A stretch of 64,000 nucleotides of DNA from Gautieria morchelliformis. Its lineage: Eukaryota; Basidiomycota; Agaricomycetes; Gomphales; Gomphaceae. Under the pieces are notes generated by a model. The model was not told the DNA's origin. It ran no database searches and saw nothing but the letters and a program-made list of their open reading frames with translations. Positions 1 to 11,300 of this stretch are shown one piece after another. Position 1 is the stretch's first letter. Every line of letters begins with the position of its first letter. The stretch covers positions 1-64,000 of the forward strand of contig WHVA01000487.1 of assembly GCA_015179125.1 (NCBI GenBank), given 5' to 3'. Made by a program: the position numbers and the translations under genes.

Positions 1-600
1 ATCGACTCATCACACTGGAGGCATATAAATTTTTCTGGTCTGAAAAACTGTTCAAAAAACTATAAAGATATTCCAATTTTTTTAGTGTTTTTAATGTAAA
101 AAACTTCAACAAAATTTTGTGTTTTTGTTAGAATTTGTTGAGCAAGAAAATTGTAAAAAAGTTTAAAGTTTTTTGCAGGGTTTTGTGGGTCTTTTTATAA
201 GTTTCTTTGTGAAAAACACAAAGAAACCCATAAAAAACCCTGAAAAAAACTTGGAATTCTTTTACAATTTTCTTGCTCAACAAATTCTGATAAAAATACA
301 AAATTTTATTATAGTTTTTTTTTACATAAAAAACACTAAAAATATTTGGAAAATCTTTACAATTTTTTGAACAGTTTTTCATACAAGAAAACTTTTATAT
401 GCCTGCAGTGTCAGCACCTTCCGAGTCTGCCAGTTGATCTCCGGGTTGTGCTCCTGTAGCCAGGTAAACCCAAGGATGATGTCTTGCTTCCCCAGGCTGG
501 TGACTGCGAAGGAAGTGTGTTCCATGTGTCCATCGTAGCGGAGAATTGTGTCTACTATCTCCGTGATGGACCCTGCCTCATTGGGGCTTCCATCCACATT
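1..600 (-). mobile_element. Gypsy (G-1 family) protease-region fragment, carrying the MITE
   Basis: Positions 1-12 and 411-about 600 are collinear with about 49,008-49,200 of the G-1 chromovirus, at roughly 95% identity by eye, and cover part of its protease domain. The MITE at 13-410 sits inside. Similarity stops near 600, where another Gypsy piece begins. This is a short fossil of a family that still has a nearly whole copy in the window. It is truncated at both sides, the left by the window edge. Confidence 0.8.
13..410. mobile_element. Foldback CACTA-type MITE (non-autonomous DNA transposon)
   Basis: A 398-bp AT-rich element is almost entirely one inverted repeat. The arms are about 190 bp and meet at a five-base loop near 212-216. 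The tips are CACTGGAGGCATATAAA on the left and, read inward, CACTGCAGGCATATAAA on the right. The 3-bp sequence TCA flanks it at 10-12 and 411-413. A related Gypsy sequence around 49,010-49,025 shows the same target without the insertion and with a single TCA, which fixes the ends. CACTG termini and a 3-bp target duplication fit the CACTA (CMC/EnSpm) superfamily. The first nine bases of the right tip match the left tip of the CACTA element described at 51.4-58.8 kb. There is no real coding capacity; open frames here come from the AT-rich palindrome. Confidence 0.9.
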
Positions 601-868
601 CCGAAGACCAAGCAGCTCATATGGAAGAAGTGGGATACGAATTCCGAACCTCGGTCCGATGTCACATGGCTTGGGACACCGTGTTTCGATAACACATGCA
701 AGACAAACAGGTGGGCTAGGTCGGCGGAAGTGATCATGTCGTACGTCGGAATGAAGATGCTCTGCTTGGTTAAGTGGCAGACTACCACAAGGATCGCAGT
801 GAATCCTGAGGATGCCGGCAACTGCTCGATTAAATCCATAGAGATGGAATTCCATGGTTGCTCAGGTA
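600..868 (-). mobile_element. Gypsy integrase-core fragment
   Basis: Minus-strand translation gives an integrase catalytic-core stretch, with a MDLIEQLP segment, a following SKHGVPSHVTSDRGSEF segment and the two core aspartates in their usual setting. It belongs to a Ty3/Gypsy pol but not visibly to the same family as the flanking 411-600 piece. It is a truncated fossil joined abruptly to its neighbours. Confidence 0.7.
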
Positions 869-1200
869 TAAGTCCCGCGTTGTTGCCAAGGGTTTTGCGC
901 AGCCTGTCAGTATCGATTATTCCGACACGTTCTCCCCTGTCACTAGGATGGAGTCTGTGCATGCCATCTTGCATATTGGCGCTGTGCTGGACTGGCACAT
1001 TCACCAACTGGACATCAAGACTGCTTTCTTACATGGGGAGCTTGAAGATGACGTCTACATGGAGCAGCCGGAGGGTTGCGTCGAGAAGGGCAAGGAGTCG
1101 TGGGTCTGCCGCTTGAAGAAGACCCTGTACGGGCTTGTGCAGTCACCGAGGCTGTGGAATTCCCGCCTGAACAGGGCCCTGGTTGAGGAGTGTGGATACG
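868..1200 (+). mobile_element. Copia reverse-transcriptase fragment
   Basis: Plus-strand translation matches the start of a Copia reverse transcriptase: RVVAKGFAQ, then DYSDTFSPVTRMESV, then QLDIKTAFLHGELEDDVYM, then the LKKTLYGLVQSPRLWN block. Only about 110 residues are present, with no protease, integrase or RNase H in the same orientation next to it. It is a truncated fossil fragment. Confidence 0.8.
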
Positions 1201-1214
1201 CAGCAGCCCTGACT

Positions 1215-1630
1215 GATTCAGCCCAGAGGCTAGGCGGCAGGTTCGCATTGGACCTGATCGTGCAAGCGCGATTCATGACAGTACGGTGGCAGCGTTCTGC
1301 CTTACCATTTTCAGCCGACGAGTAGGGTGAAGTAGTCTTATGGAGGATGCCTTCCCATTTGAGATAGGACTCAAAATTGCCAGAGGTGTATTCCCCGCCA
1401 TTGTCAGTCCGAAATATGCGCACCTTGGCATCACACTCCCGCTCAACCCGCAATAGCCATTCTTTGAATACCGCAGCAGCGTCGGACTTTCTCTTTAGCG
1501 GAAAAAGCCACGACATGTTCGAGTAATCATCGATGAAGTTAAGAACAAATCTATCACCAGCAGCACTACCGACGTCTTCTGGACCAGTAATGTCGGAAAA
1601 CACCTCGAGTCTCCTCATCGCCCTCACCCC
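1215..1630 (-). mobile_element. Copia integrase fragment
   Basis: Minus-strand translation gives a Copia integrase core with FIDDYSNMSWLFPLKRKSD, then IFRTDNGGEYTSGNF and SSAENGKAERCHRT. It lies head to head with the Copia RT piece, so the two do not come from one simple insertion. It ends at the LTR that starts at 1632. It is a truncated fossil. Confidence 0.8.
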
Positions 1631-1631
1631 C

Positions 1632-1843
1632 TGTAAATAACCTATGTATCTACATGTACACTAGTTATTACCTAATCCCAGTGGGCCCCTTAGGGACCCA
1701 CTGTATAGTTTATGCGTGGGAACCGGCCCGCAGTTCCCATCGCATCTTAAACCTATACTGTCACTACGTAGCATCAGAATACCACACATTGGTCAAGTTC
1801 TGCATGCCCTTGTGACCAAGGCAATAAGATCGGTATCTTTACA
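1632..1843 (+). repeat. 5' LTR of G-2 copy 1
   Basis: A 212-bp TG...CA repeat is about 88% identical by eye to the 3' LTR of G-2 copy 2 (32,530-32,744, opposite strand) and is related to the solo LTR at 8123-8306. It lies directly upstream of the G-2 leader and gag, so it is read as the 5' LTR. No matching 5-bp direct repeats flank it, as expected for an element that has lost its 3' end. Confidence 0.85.
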
Positions 1844-4800
1844 CCTTTTTGAACTATCCTGCGGTTGATCACCACATGACCAACCGATTGTGGATTCGAA
1901 GCAATCTTGAAAAAGATCACTGCGTCGACAACTAAACATCGTTGAGACCCTCCAGTAGACCCTCTACTGTCAGCTGGGAGCATGATGATTCCACGCAGTT
2001 GAAGATGGACACGAGCGACGAGCTCGAGGTCCACGCCCCAGGCGCAGCCCAGCGACATGACGGCTGACGCTACCCTGGACCAAGAGTCCAGGACGATAGA
2101 AGACGGAGAGATCATAGATCTCACCGCCCTCGTCCCCCCAGTAGAGGACGAGGAAAACCCCGACCACGTCTCGTCGAGCGTGGCTGAGGAAGAGACGACA
2201 CCGGGCAACGAGCTGGCACTGCCCCCCCATCCCTCTCTGCCCAGAGACAAAGGAAAGGGAAGAGAAGTCTTGCCGTTGTCAGACGGCAGAGCAACAACGT
2301 TGAGGCAGGCACAAAGCCACGACTCGAACCGACGCTCACGAAGTAGAGCGACGACGATCGTCCCTGAAGGGGGACGACGACAAAAAAGACGAGCCCCAGA
2401 CAATGGTCAGGGCTCAGAATACTCGAGCTCCAGTCGCAAGAGCTCGAGGGCTCACACCATCGACCACGAGACGGCAGAGGCCCTGAATAAACAGGTGCAG
2501 GCTGCGCTGCACCGAAGCACGCTGATGTGCCATAAGCATGATCAGCTGGCATCGCAGCTTGACAACGCCGCCGCCGCCCTAATGGCAATCGGCAAGGAAC
2601 TCCACCAGGCGGAGGAGATCAGGCTGCAAGACACAGCCACGCTGGAGGACGTCCAGAAAGCCCTCCGCCCACATGGAGAACGCGACACAACTCGTCCGGG
2701 CTCGCGACAGTCCACAGCCAACGAACGCAGTCACGACGCGGAAGACCCACGCCGAGAGGAGTGGGACAAGCAGCGAATGCCGCCGTCAGCCGTCCCGGTC
2801 GAACAGGACGTAAGGTTCGGCAATGAACCTCAGGAGCAATCGGCTGCCCCAACGGACAGCCGCAAGACGATCCAACAGATCGTTAGGGAACAGGTCGCCT
2901 TAGAGCCTGACTCTGAAACGACGGCCAAGAGCTTAGAGCTCGAAGTCGCACACTGGCAGCGTAAAGAAGCCGCAGCCGCGCACCGCCATACGCGGGCACT
3001 CGAGCTCCTAGCGAAGAACGTGGAAGAGACGGTGGCCCAGAGCCACACCGCTCAGCTACCTGATGAGCAGCTCACGTGGGCCGTACAGGACGCATGGCAG
3101 GCCCACGCAGCCTACAACAGCAGGCTGCGGATCCGCAACGCGGGACTGACCGGGGATACCAGCCACAAAACGCCCCTGGACCTGAGAGCACGGAATGCTC
3201 CCGATCCCGAGCCCGATCCGGGCCCGGGGCCCATCAGGACATACAACGGCCTGCCCCACGCAGCATCACAGCCGCGCGAGCGATCCATGGCCCCAACGGA
3301 AGCCCAGGGAATCCCTGACCAAACCGACGTCATACAGATGGAGCCATACGACGGGATCACACGGATGATCCACGTGGCGTTAGCAGACGCCGCGGACACA
3401 GACCCAGAGAAGTCTGTGCTGGCGAAGGCCGGCATGAAATTGGCTCACCCCAAGCCATACGCCAGGGGATCTGACCTTGAAGAGTTCGAGATCTTCGTGG
3501 CAGCCATCCTACAATGGCTGAAAATGAATTGCCTCCTAGGGCCAACCAGCATAGACATGCAGGTCGGCTACGTGGGCACTCGCCTCACCGGCGAAGCCCA
3601 GGAGTGGTTCCTTCGAAACGTAGAACGCTTCGATTGACAGGTCCGCAACTGGACGCTGGAAACTGTGATGCAAGGCCTTCAGAAAAGGTTCCTGCACACA
3701 CTAACGTACCATCATGCATCAAATAAATTCGACGCGGTCATGAAAGGCATGAAAACCGTTCAGGAGTGCTGAACGAGCTCACGAAGTACGTGGTACCTAT
3801 GATACAGCCACCAGATGATTACACGTTCCAGAGACGGTTCGTGTCGGCGCTGCGTGAAACGCTGCACAACGAAGTCCTCAAAAAGGGCTACAATGCCGAG
3901 AGCAGCTCAATAGAGCAACTCTTCGAGACGGCACGGATGATCGAGGAGGCATCCCGATACAACATGGGGATGCGCCGTGCAGAAAGTGCAGCAGCAACGG
4001 CAAGCGCTGCCCGGCTCACAGGAGGCAAGCCGTTGACACAAACGGGCCTGACCAGGCCCAGCCCATTCGCAAGGAGCGGAACAGGACAATGGATGCCACC
4101 CCCACGCCCAGCACAAGCTGGCCGGCCGCCTGAAGTTAAACAACCTCAGGCGTCAGGGTCGTCCCCGTGACCTGCCCCACCGGCGAAGGCGCCAGGCCGA
4201 CCTAACGATCGGCCCAGCGGCGGCCAAAGCAGCACCACGTGCTTCGAATGTGGCCAACCCGGCCACAAGAGGGTGGAATGCCCCCGGCTTAAGTCCAGCA
4301 TCAGGACAGCGGCCGTGAGGCACAAGGAGGAGACCGAAGATCCAGAAACGGATCTCGGTCAAAATTCTCTCCATCAAATTGATGAAGAGAGGGAGGGTGA
4401 TCCCCAACGCAACAACACTCCGGACAACGGAGATGCACCCGCTGAAGAATGGGACCCCGAGCCATCCCAATATTATGAATGGGACGAGGAGGTGGAGGAC
4501 ACCACCTACAGGTCCAGCGCAATCAGATTCGCGCTGGAGGACGAAGCCGCCATGAAAGTCATGGCGGCACGCACGTCGGTTACGCCAGACAAGGCGGCCG
4601 AGCCGGTGTATCACCACCGAAGCAAGCACAGGACGCGGCCAACGCACCCGCACAGTGAGAACCGTACCCTATCGGGGTACTGGGAGATAAATGGCGTAAA
4701 AGCCCACTGCCTGCTGGATAGCAGCAGTGAAGGGGTATTATTATCTCCTGAATTCACGCGAGCTACAGGGATGAAGACATTCTCCCTGGAGCAGCCAATC

Positions 4801-7290
4801 ACGCTGCAGCTAGCCTGCATAGGCAGCCGTTCCACAATCAATTATGGAATGAACACGACCCTCAAATTTGGTTGTGAGACATACGACGAATATTTCGACG
4901 TAGCTAACGTTGAATATTACGACGCTATCTTAGGGACACCGTTCCTGAGGAGATTCAGCATAACCCTGGACTTCTCGAGCCCAGGGACGATCCGCAAGGG
5001 GAACGAAATGATCCCCACGGGCAAGGTCTCGTTCGACGACGACGGATCGACAAACGAGGATAAGTGGCCACGGGTGAGCGGGATCACTCGGGCACCGAAG
5101 CCGAACCTGGCTCATTGAAGCCAGGAGGACGAGTCGTCCTCGAGCTCACCCTACAATCGTAGGGAGAGACGCTCTCACCTGACGGTGAAAGCGATGGGGA
5201 AGAGGAAAATGGTTCCGCGCGCCGCGGGAGCTAATAGATGCATACAGCGCCTAATGGCTTCTAAGCCAACCACCACCATCATCCTCATGGATGATGATCT
5301 TCCTCGCCTCCATGAGGAATGGATGGAACAATCACTGACCTAGTCAGTGGAATTCCATTAGAACTCCCGCCACTACGGGAGATCAATCATGAGATCAACC
5401 TCATTGATCCCAACAAGCACATGCGGTATCGACTACCGAAATGCCCGGAACACTTCCAAGAGGAACTGTTGGCTAAGATAGAACGATACACCACTGCAAA
5501 GTGGTGGATTCCGGCAGTCGCGCAGCAGGCCGTGCCCACGCTGTGTGTGCCGAAGAAGAACGGTACATTGCGAACCATCTTCGATCTGTGCCAGCAGAAT
5601 GAGAACACGGTGAAGGATGTCACGCCCTTCCCAGATCAGGACATCATCCGCAGCATATGGCTCGCTGTCGGTATAGAACAAAACTCGACATGTTGGAAGC
5701 ATACGAGCAGATCCGGATCCATCCGGATCATGTAGCAAAGACTGCCTTTGCCACGATCCTTGGCACCTTTAGGAGCCAAGTGATACAGATGGGAGACTGT
5801 AACGCCCCATCTACATTCCAACGGCTGATGACAGCCATTTTCCGCGACTGCATAGGTCGCTTCGTCCATGTTTACATGGATGACATCTTCATATTCTCGC
5901 TCTCAATACAAGAGCATGAAGAGCATCTATACATCGTCTTTGACAGACTGAGAAAAAATCACCTTTTTCTGAGCAAGAAAAAGGTGGACCTCTATTCCAT
6001 CTGAATGGAGTGTCTCGGCCATATCATCAACGGCCGAGGGGTACATGCCGATGAGGACAAGATGCAACGCATCCGCGAGTGGTGCAGGCCACGGATGTTC
6101 AACGACGTCCAGCGTTTCCTCAGGCTGGTACAATATCTGGCACACTACATGCCAGATGTTAGCGCATATACCACCCCGCTATCGGGCTGTGCGCGTAATA
6201 ACCGTCCATTTGAATGGACTCCACTACTAGACAAATGCTGGCAAAGCATTAAGGCGTTGGCCTGTAAGGCCCCTATCCTGCGTCCAGTAGACGCGAGGTG
6301 CCCAGAGCCGATCTGGGTGATCACCGACAGGTCAAAAGCTGGTGTCGGTGCGGTCTACGGCCAAGGTCCCGACTGGAAAACCTGTCGGCCTGCCGGCTTC
6401 TTGTCAAAGAAGTTTAGCGTTGCTCAGCAACACTATCGGACTCACGAGCACGAGACGATCGCGGTGCTCGAGGCTCTCATGAAATGGGAGGACAAACTGC
6501 TAGGGCGAAGGTTCACCCTCGTCACAGACCACAAAGGGCTCAAGTACTTTGAGACCCAGAAGAGCCTGTCTGACCGCCAGGTCAGATGGTGGGAGATTCT
6601 CTCCCGGTTCAATTTCAACACCGTTCATGTTGACGGCGTGGAGAACAAGGTAGCGAACTGCCTGTCGCGCTACTACGAGAACGACATGAGTGATGACAAT
6701 CACCCAGACCACGTCTTCGTGAACGCAGACGCGTTTAGACCCGGACGGTGAACTATTACCCACCGACCGGTATATCGAGCTGCGTACAGCAGTGACGAGA
6801 CGTTCTAAATGCCTCGCTGAGAAGACGGAGGCGAGAATCACAGAATCTGCCACACTAAATGAGGGCTCGCCAAAGCCCGCGAATGTCGCCGCATCACGCG
6901 ACGATGACCACAATGAGTCAGAGTCATCGCCGCAGGAAATGACAGCGCACCCCTGCGCCGGATCGTCGAGCAGGGCGTAGACCTGTCTAAGGTCCTACGA
7001 GATGCGTACCACAAGGACGCCATGTTCTCAAAGATCATGGCGCACCCGGATGCGCACCCGAGATTCGGGATCAGGGACGGGCTGATCTGGACTAAGAACC
7101 AGCTCAAGAGGGACGTCATCGCCGTCCCCCACTCTGTTCTTCAAGGGGGAAGGAGACTGATCGAAATCACCATTGATCGGGCACATCAGATAGTCGGTCA
7201 CTACGGCCATCTGAAGACTTTGAACTACATTCGAAGGTCATATTGGTGGCCGGGCATGAGCCCAGACATAGAATCGTTCTACTCCTATCC
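1632..7290 (+). mobile_element. Ty3/Gypsy chromovirus G-2, copy 1 (5' LTR to integrase start)
   Basis: A 5' LTR (1632-1843, TGTAAATAACC to ATCTTTACA) is followed by a leader and the gag region at about 2.06-4.3 kb. Gag has an acidic, coiled-coil-like N-terminal part, a capsid-type block and a CCHC knuckle near 4.24 kb. A protease-like domain lies at about 4.65-5.1 kb, reverse transcriptase at 5.3-6.1 kb and RNase H at 6.25-6.7 kb. The zinc-binding start of integrase lies at about 7.0-7.29 kb, after which a Copia sequence takes over. A minus-strand copy of the same family (32.5-44.0 kb) is more than 90% identical by eye and supplies the missing 3' part. Copy 1 is broken by roughly half a dozen lesions and lacks its 3' third. 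It is an old fossil. Confidence 0.85.
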
Positions 7291-7803
7291 AATGTGACAA
7301 CATGGGCGCGATCAGTCTTACAAAGGACCCGTCTTTCCATGCCAGGTCCAAGCACATCGACGTGGCTCACCATTTTATTCGCGATCGTGTCTCACGCGGT
7401 GAGATACACTTCGCTCATGTCCCTACGTGGGAGAACGCTGCCGATCTACTCACCAAGCCCCTCCCCCACCCCACGTTCTCCTACCTCACTCCTAAACTTG
7501 GTTTGCATAGTCGTTCTGGCGTCGCAGTCACCGCTTGAGGGGGTGTGTTGGAGTTACACATGTGACCATGCCGCATACACAAGTACCCACACTCTGGCGG
7601 GTACTTGAGACACGAGTCAGAGTTTCACCCTTCCCCTCAGTTACATCACACATATTGTGAGACTGAGGTAAAGCGCTCCCATACTCACGCATATACTTTA
7701 TTGATAGCCCTGTATCTAGAACTGATCCCTTGGGTACAGGTATACAGTTACATCACACGTATTGTGAGACTGAGAACTGATCCCTCGGGTACAGTTTCCT
7801 ACA
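7290..7803 (+). mobile_element. Copia RNase H end plus 3' LTR fragment
   Basis: The C-terminal part of a Copia RNase H is readable (SKHIDVAHHFIRDRV, then ADLLTKPLP) up to about 7.54 kb. It is followed by a G-rich polypurine-like tract and an LTR that begins TGTTGGAGTTACAC near 7546 and probably ends near 7803. The LTR holds two copies of a unit of about 30 bp containing ATTGTGAGACTGAG, near 7640 and 7745. The rest of the element is absent; upstream is the truncated G-2 chromovirus. This is a 3'-end fossil. Confidence 0.75.
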
Positions 7804-8040
7804 ACTAGTAGGCTGTTTTTACCATGCAATGTCTTACTACACAGGTCATTTTTATTCCCACAAAAAATTGGGCAACATTGGTTTATATTTATCAAGAATT
7901 AAGAGCTATTGAACCATCCCTAGAAGATGGTATTGGAGTTATTCACATCCTGAACTCATTCCATTTCCTACTCAGTGATTGTATATATTTTGATTGCTCA
8001 CTATGTACAGTTTTAGCACCGTAACTGCTTTGCCTAATGT
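7804..8040. other. Unassigned AT-rich spacer
   Basis: About 240 bp lie between the Copia 3' LTR and a Gypsy integrase piece. It is AT-richer than its surroundings. A 66-codon open frame runs through it, but I recognise no motif in the product. It may be a very degraded retroelement scrap. Confidence 0.4.
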
Positions 8041-8345
8041 GTCTGCATTATAGACTGTCTTCCTTGGCCTTTGCAAGGGTGGATTTGGCGTCCAAGAGGG
8101 TCCAGTCCATGCAGTCTCAGAATGTAAATAACCTATGTATGTACACTAGTTATTACATAATCCCAGTGGGCCCCTTAGGGACCCACTGCATTGGTTCCCA
8201 TTGCATCTTACTCTTACCTGTCACTACGTAGCATTCAGAATACCACTCATTGGTCAAGTTCTGTTGCACCCTTGTGATACAAGGTCCTAAGATCGACATC
8301 TTTACACAGAACTTGTTTACCTTCTTGAGCCGGGATTCACCCAGT
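8041..8345 (-). mobile_element. Gypsy (G-1-like) integrase C-terminal scrap, split by a solo LTR
   Basis: Positions 8041-8122 and 8307-about 8345 align together, at roughly 80% by eye, with about 46,190-46,300 of the G-1 chromovirus (integrase C-terminal region). A solo LTR interrupts the alignment exactly at a 5-bp duplication. It is an old, short, truncated fossil. Confidence 0.7.
8123..8306 (+). repeat. Solo LTR of G-2 family with CAGAA target duplication
   Basis: A 184-bp LTR starting TGTAAATAACC and ending ATCTTTACA is flanked by the direct repeat CAGAA at 8118-8122 and 8307-8311. It lacks an internal segment present in the full-length G-2 LTRs. The intact duplication shows an insertion into the Gypsy integrase scrap, followed by LTR-LTR deletion of the body. 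Confidence 0.9.
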
Positions 8346-11300
8346 GCAGCTTGAAGATGCCAGTTGCTCAGTGGAAAATACTGGGTGGAAGTTGTGCGGA
8401 TTAACGCTGGCATAGTCGCTACTTCCCTCTTTTGGGTAGACGTCCCAACGTCTAGTGAGTGCGTCGGGTTTGGCTCCGAGCTTTCCGGGGCGGAAACGTA
8501 TCACCATGTTGAACTGTGAGAGATATTCAGACCAGCGGACTTGACGGCGGGTCAAAATCTTAGTAGTTGCGAAATACTCAAGGTTTTTATGATCCGTTAC
8601 AACGTCGATCGGATAAGTTGGACCTTCGAGGTAGTGTCTCCAGATTTTGAAGGCTTCGAAAATCGCAAGTAGTTCCTTATCGTGGACGTCATAGTTGAGT
8701 TCCGGGGCGGAAAAGGTGCGGGAATGAAAGGCGATCGGATGAATTTCTCCGTCATCGGGGGAAATGATGGAAAGAATGGCGGCTAGCACGTAGTCGGAAG
8801 CGTCGGTTTCGAGCACAAGTTGGGCATCAGGAATCCAGAAACCGAGTATGGGAGCCGTAGTGAAGGCCGATTTGAGAGCTTCAAATGCGGAACGGCATTC
8901 CGGAGTGAAATTCCATGGGGCACCCTTCCTGGTGAGACGCGTGAGCGGAACAGTAATGTCGGAAAAATTGTAAATGAAACGTCGGTAAAAGTTGGCAAGC
9001 CAAGGAAAGACTGTACATCCTTAACACGTCGGGGTTCCGGCCATTCTTGAATTGCCTTGACCTTGTCCTCTGCCATGGTAAGACCCGTAGGGAGAGGATG
9101 TAGCCGAGGTATTCGACCGTGTCGCGATGCCATTCGCATTTCTCTGCTGTTGTGTAGAGATGGTGTTTGCGGAGACGGCGGAGTACTTCGCGGACATGTT
9201 CCCGATGTTTTTCCAGTGTGTGGAATAGATGAGGATGTCGTCAATGTAGACTAGGACGCATACGTCGAGAAGGTCGGAAAATACGTCGTTCATGAATCAC
9301 TGAAAAGCGGCGGGAGCATTGGTTAGACCGAAAGGCATGACAACCCACTCAAAAGCACCGTAGCGGGTGCGGAAAGTGGTTTTCCACTCGTCACCTTCCC
9401 GATGCGGACAAGGTGATAAGCGTGCCGGAGGTCAATTTTGGTGTAGATCTTCGCCCTGCGGGGAGTGTCGAGTAGGTCGGAAATGCGCGGAAGCGGATAT
9501 TTGTCCTTCTTAGTGAGGGCATTGAGTCCGCGGAAATCGACGCAGAGGGGAGAGATCCATCCTTCTTCTTGACGAAAAGGACCGGAGCGCCGTGCAGAGA
9601 CAGCGAAGGGCGGATGAAGCCCATGTTGAGGTGTTCATCGACGAACTCGCGGAGAGTTTGGAGTTCACTTTGCAAAGAGAGTAGATCGGTCCAAGGGGCG
9701 GAGATGCTCCTTCTTCCAAATCTATCTTCAGATCGTAAGGTCGATGTTCAGCAGGTTTATCGGCTTTGGCCTTATTGAACATGTCTGGGAAGTCACGATA
9801 TTCTTCCGGAACTGAGCTCATGTCGACCGGAGCGGAAGTCGAGGCGGAACGAGCCTTGACTGAAGCCGAGTCGGAAAGGTGAAGCTGGAAAACAGTCGTA
9901 TCTTCTTGCCATTGCAATACGCGGAAAGCGGTGGCGGAAACGAGCGCAATTCGAGGAGCTTCGAGGGACGGAGGTGCTAAAGCGGGACCGGAGTGCGGAA
10001 CTGAATCCACGAGTGGATTGCAGAAGAGGCTTGAGCCATCTTTGCGGACGACGTCAGAATAGACGGAAGTTGATCCGGGGTACGGAACTGTATTTGACCC
10101 AATGCCCAGTTAATCGACGGATTATATCGGGTGAGCCAATTGTGTCCTAGCACAACGGAACAGCTAGCATCTAGCGGAGTAACGTAAAACGTAACTTCAT
10201 GGTTGTCCCCAGTAGCGAAACGGATAGACAGGTCCACGACTTGGGAAATTGCCGTGTTAGACGACCCATCAAAAAGGCGGAGCGGAATTGTCGGAATGTT
10301 GCGGGTTGGAAGTTTATGTTTCAAAACAACGTCGGAATCGAGGAAACAATGAGTCGAACTGGAGTCGACCAATGCTGTGAACTGGGGTGCGGAAATGGTG
10401 TCGGAAGTGAGCGGAACAGAGAGGGAGTCGGAGGACGAAAGAGCGGATGCGTTGAGTTTAACCTCGTTTGTCGCACAAATGGGGTCAACACAGCCCTCAG
10501 CTCGTGCGGAGGCCAGAGGACTGCTGACTATTTTTTTGCATCCGTAGCGGGAGCCGCTTCGGATTTCTCTTCTGTCTTCACTGCACGGCCCTTGGCCTTA
10601 GCAGCGGAAGCGGAAGCTCGGGTGCAATCGCAAGCGACGTGTCCTCCTTTGCCGCAAAAAAGGCAAAGGTTGTTGTCCATGCGACGCTGGCGTTCTACAG
10701 GGGTTATTTTTCTGTCCTTCCCAAGTTTGTCGGAAAGGTCCGGAGTGCTCTTCCGGGCATTGGTGTTGGAACCAGAGGCCTGGTTGTTGCAAGGGGTGGA
10801 GTAGTTGTTCCGGTTGCCAGAGTTGGATCCGGAACTGTTATTGTTGTTGTTGTTTCCGGAGTTGTTGTTTCCGGAATTAGTCTTCTTCTTGTCTTTGTCA
10901 GACTTCTTGTCGGAAGACTTGTCATTCTTGCTCTGGGTGGAACTTTCGCGAGCGATCTCGGAATGTCTTTCCCAGTAGCGCGAATTGATGGATTGGGCAA
11001 GGTTGCGAAGGTCGGTAAGGGTGGTGGGTTTTCCGACGCGGGCAATTTCATCCTTGATCCGGGATGGCAAGCCCATGTAAAACTGGCGTCGGTGTGCGGC
11101 TTCTCCCCCATTGGACTCAAGGAGCAAGCTGCTGGAATGTGACGATATATTTAGCTATCTTATGAGTGTCTTTCATACAAAGCTTATCGAGTTCATTTTC
11201 CGCATCGGCTTCCATATCAAATGGTCCGAAGTTGCTGCGGAGTTCGGAAACAAAGTTGTGGTAATCGTCGGCCCAGTCAACAAGGGCGAACGGATCCATG

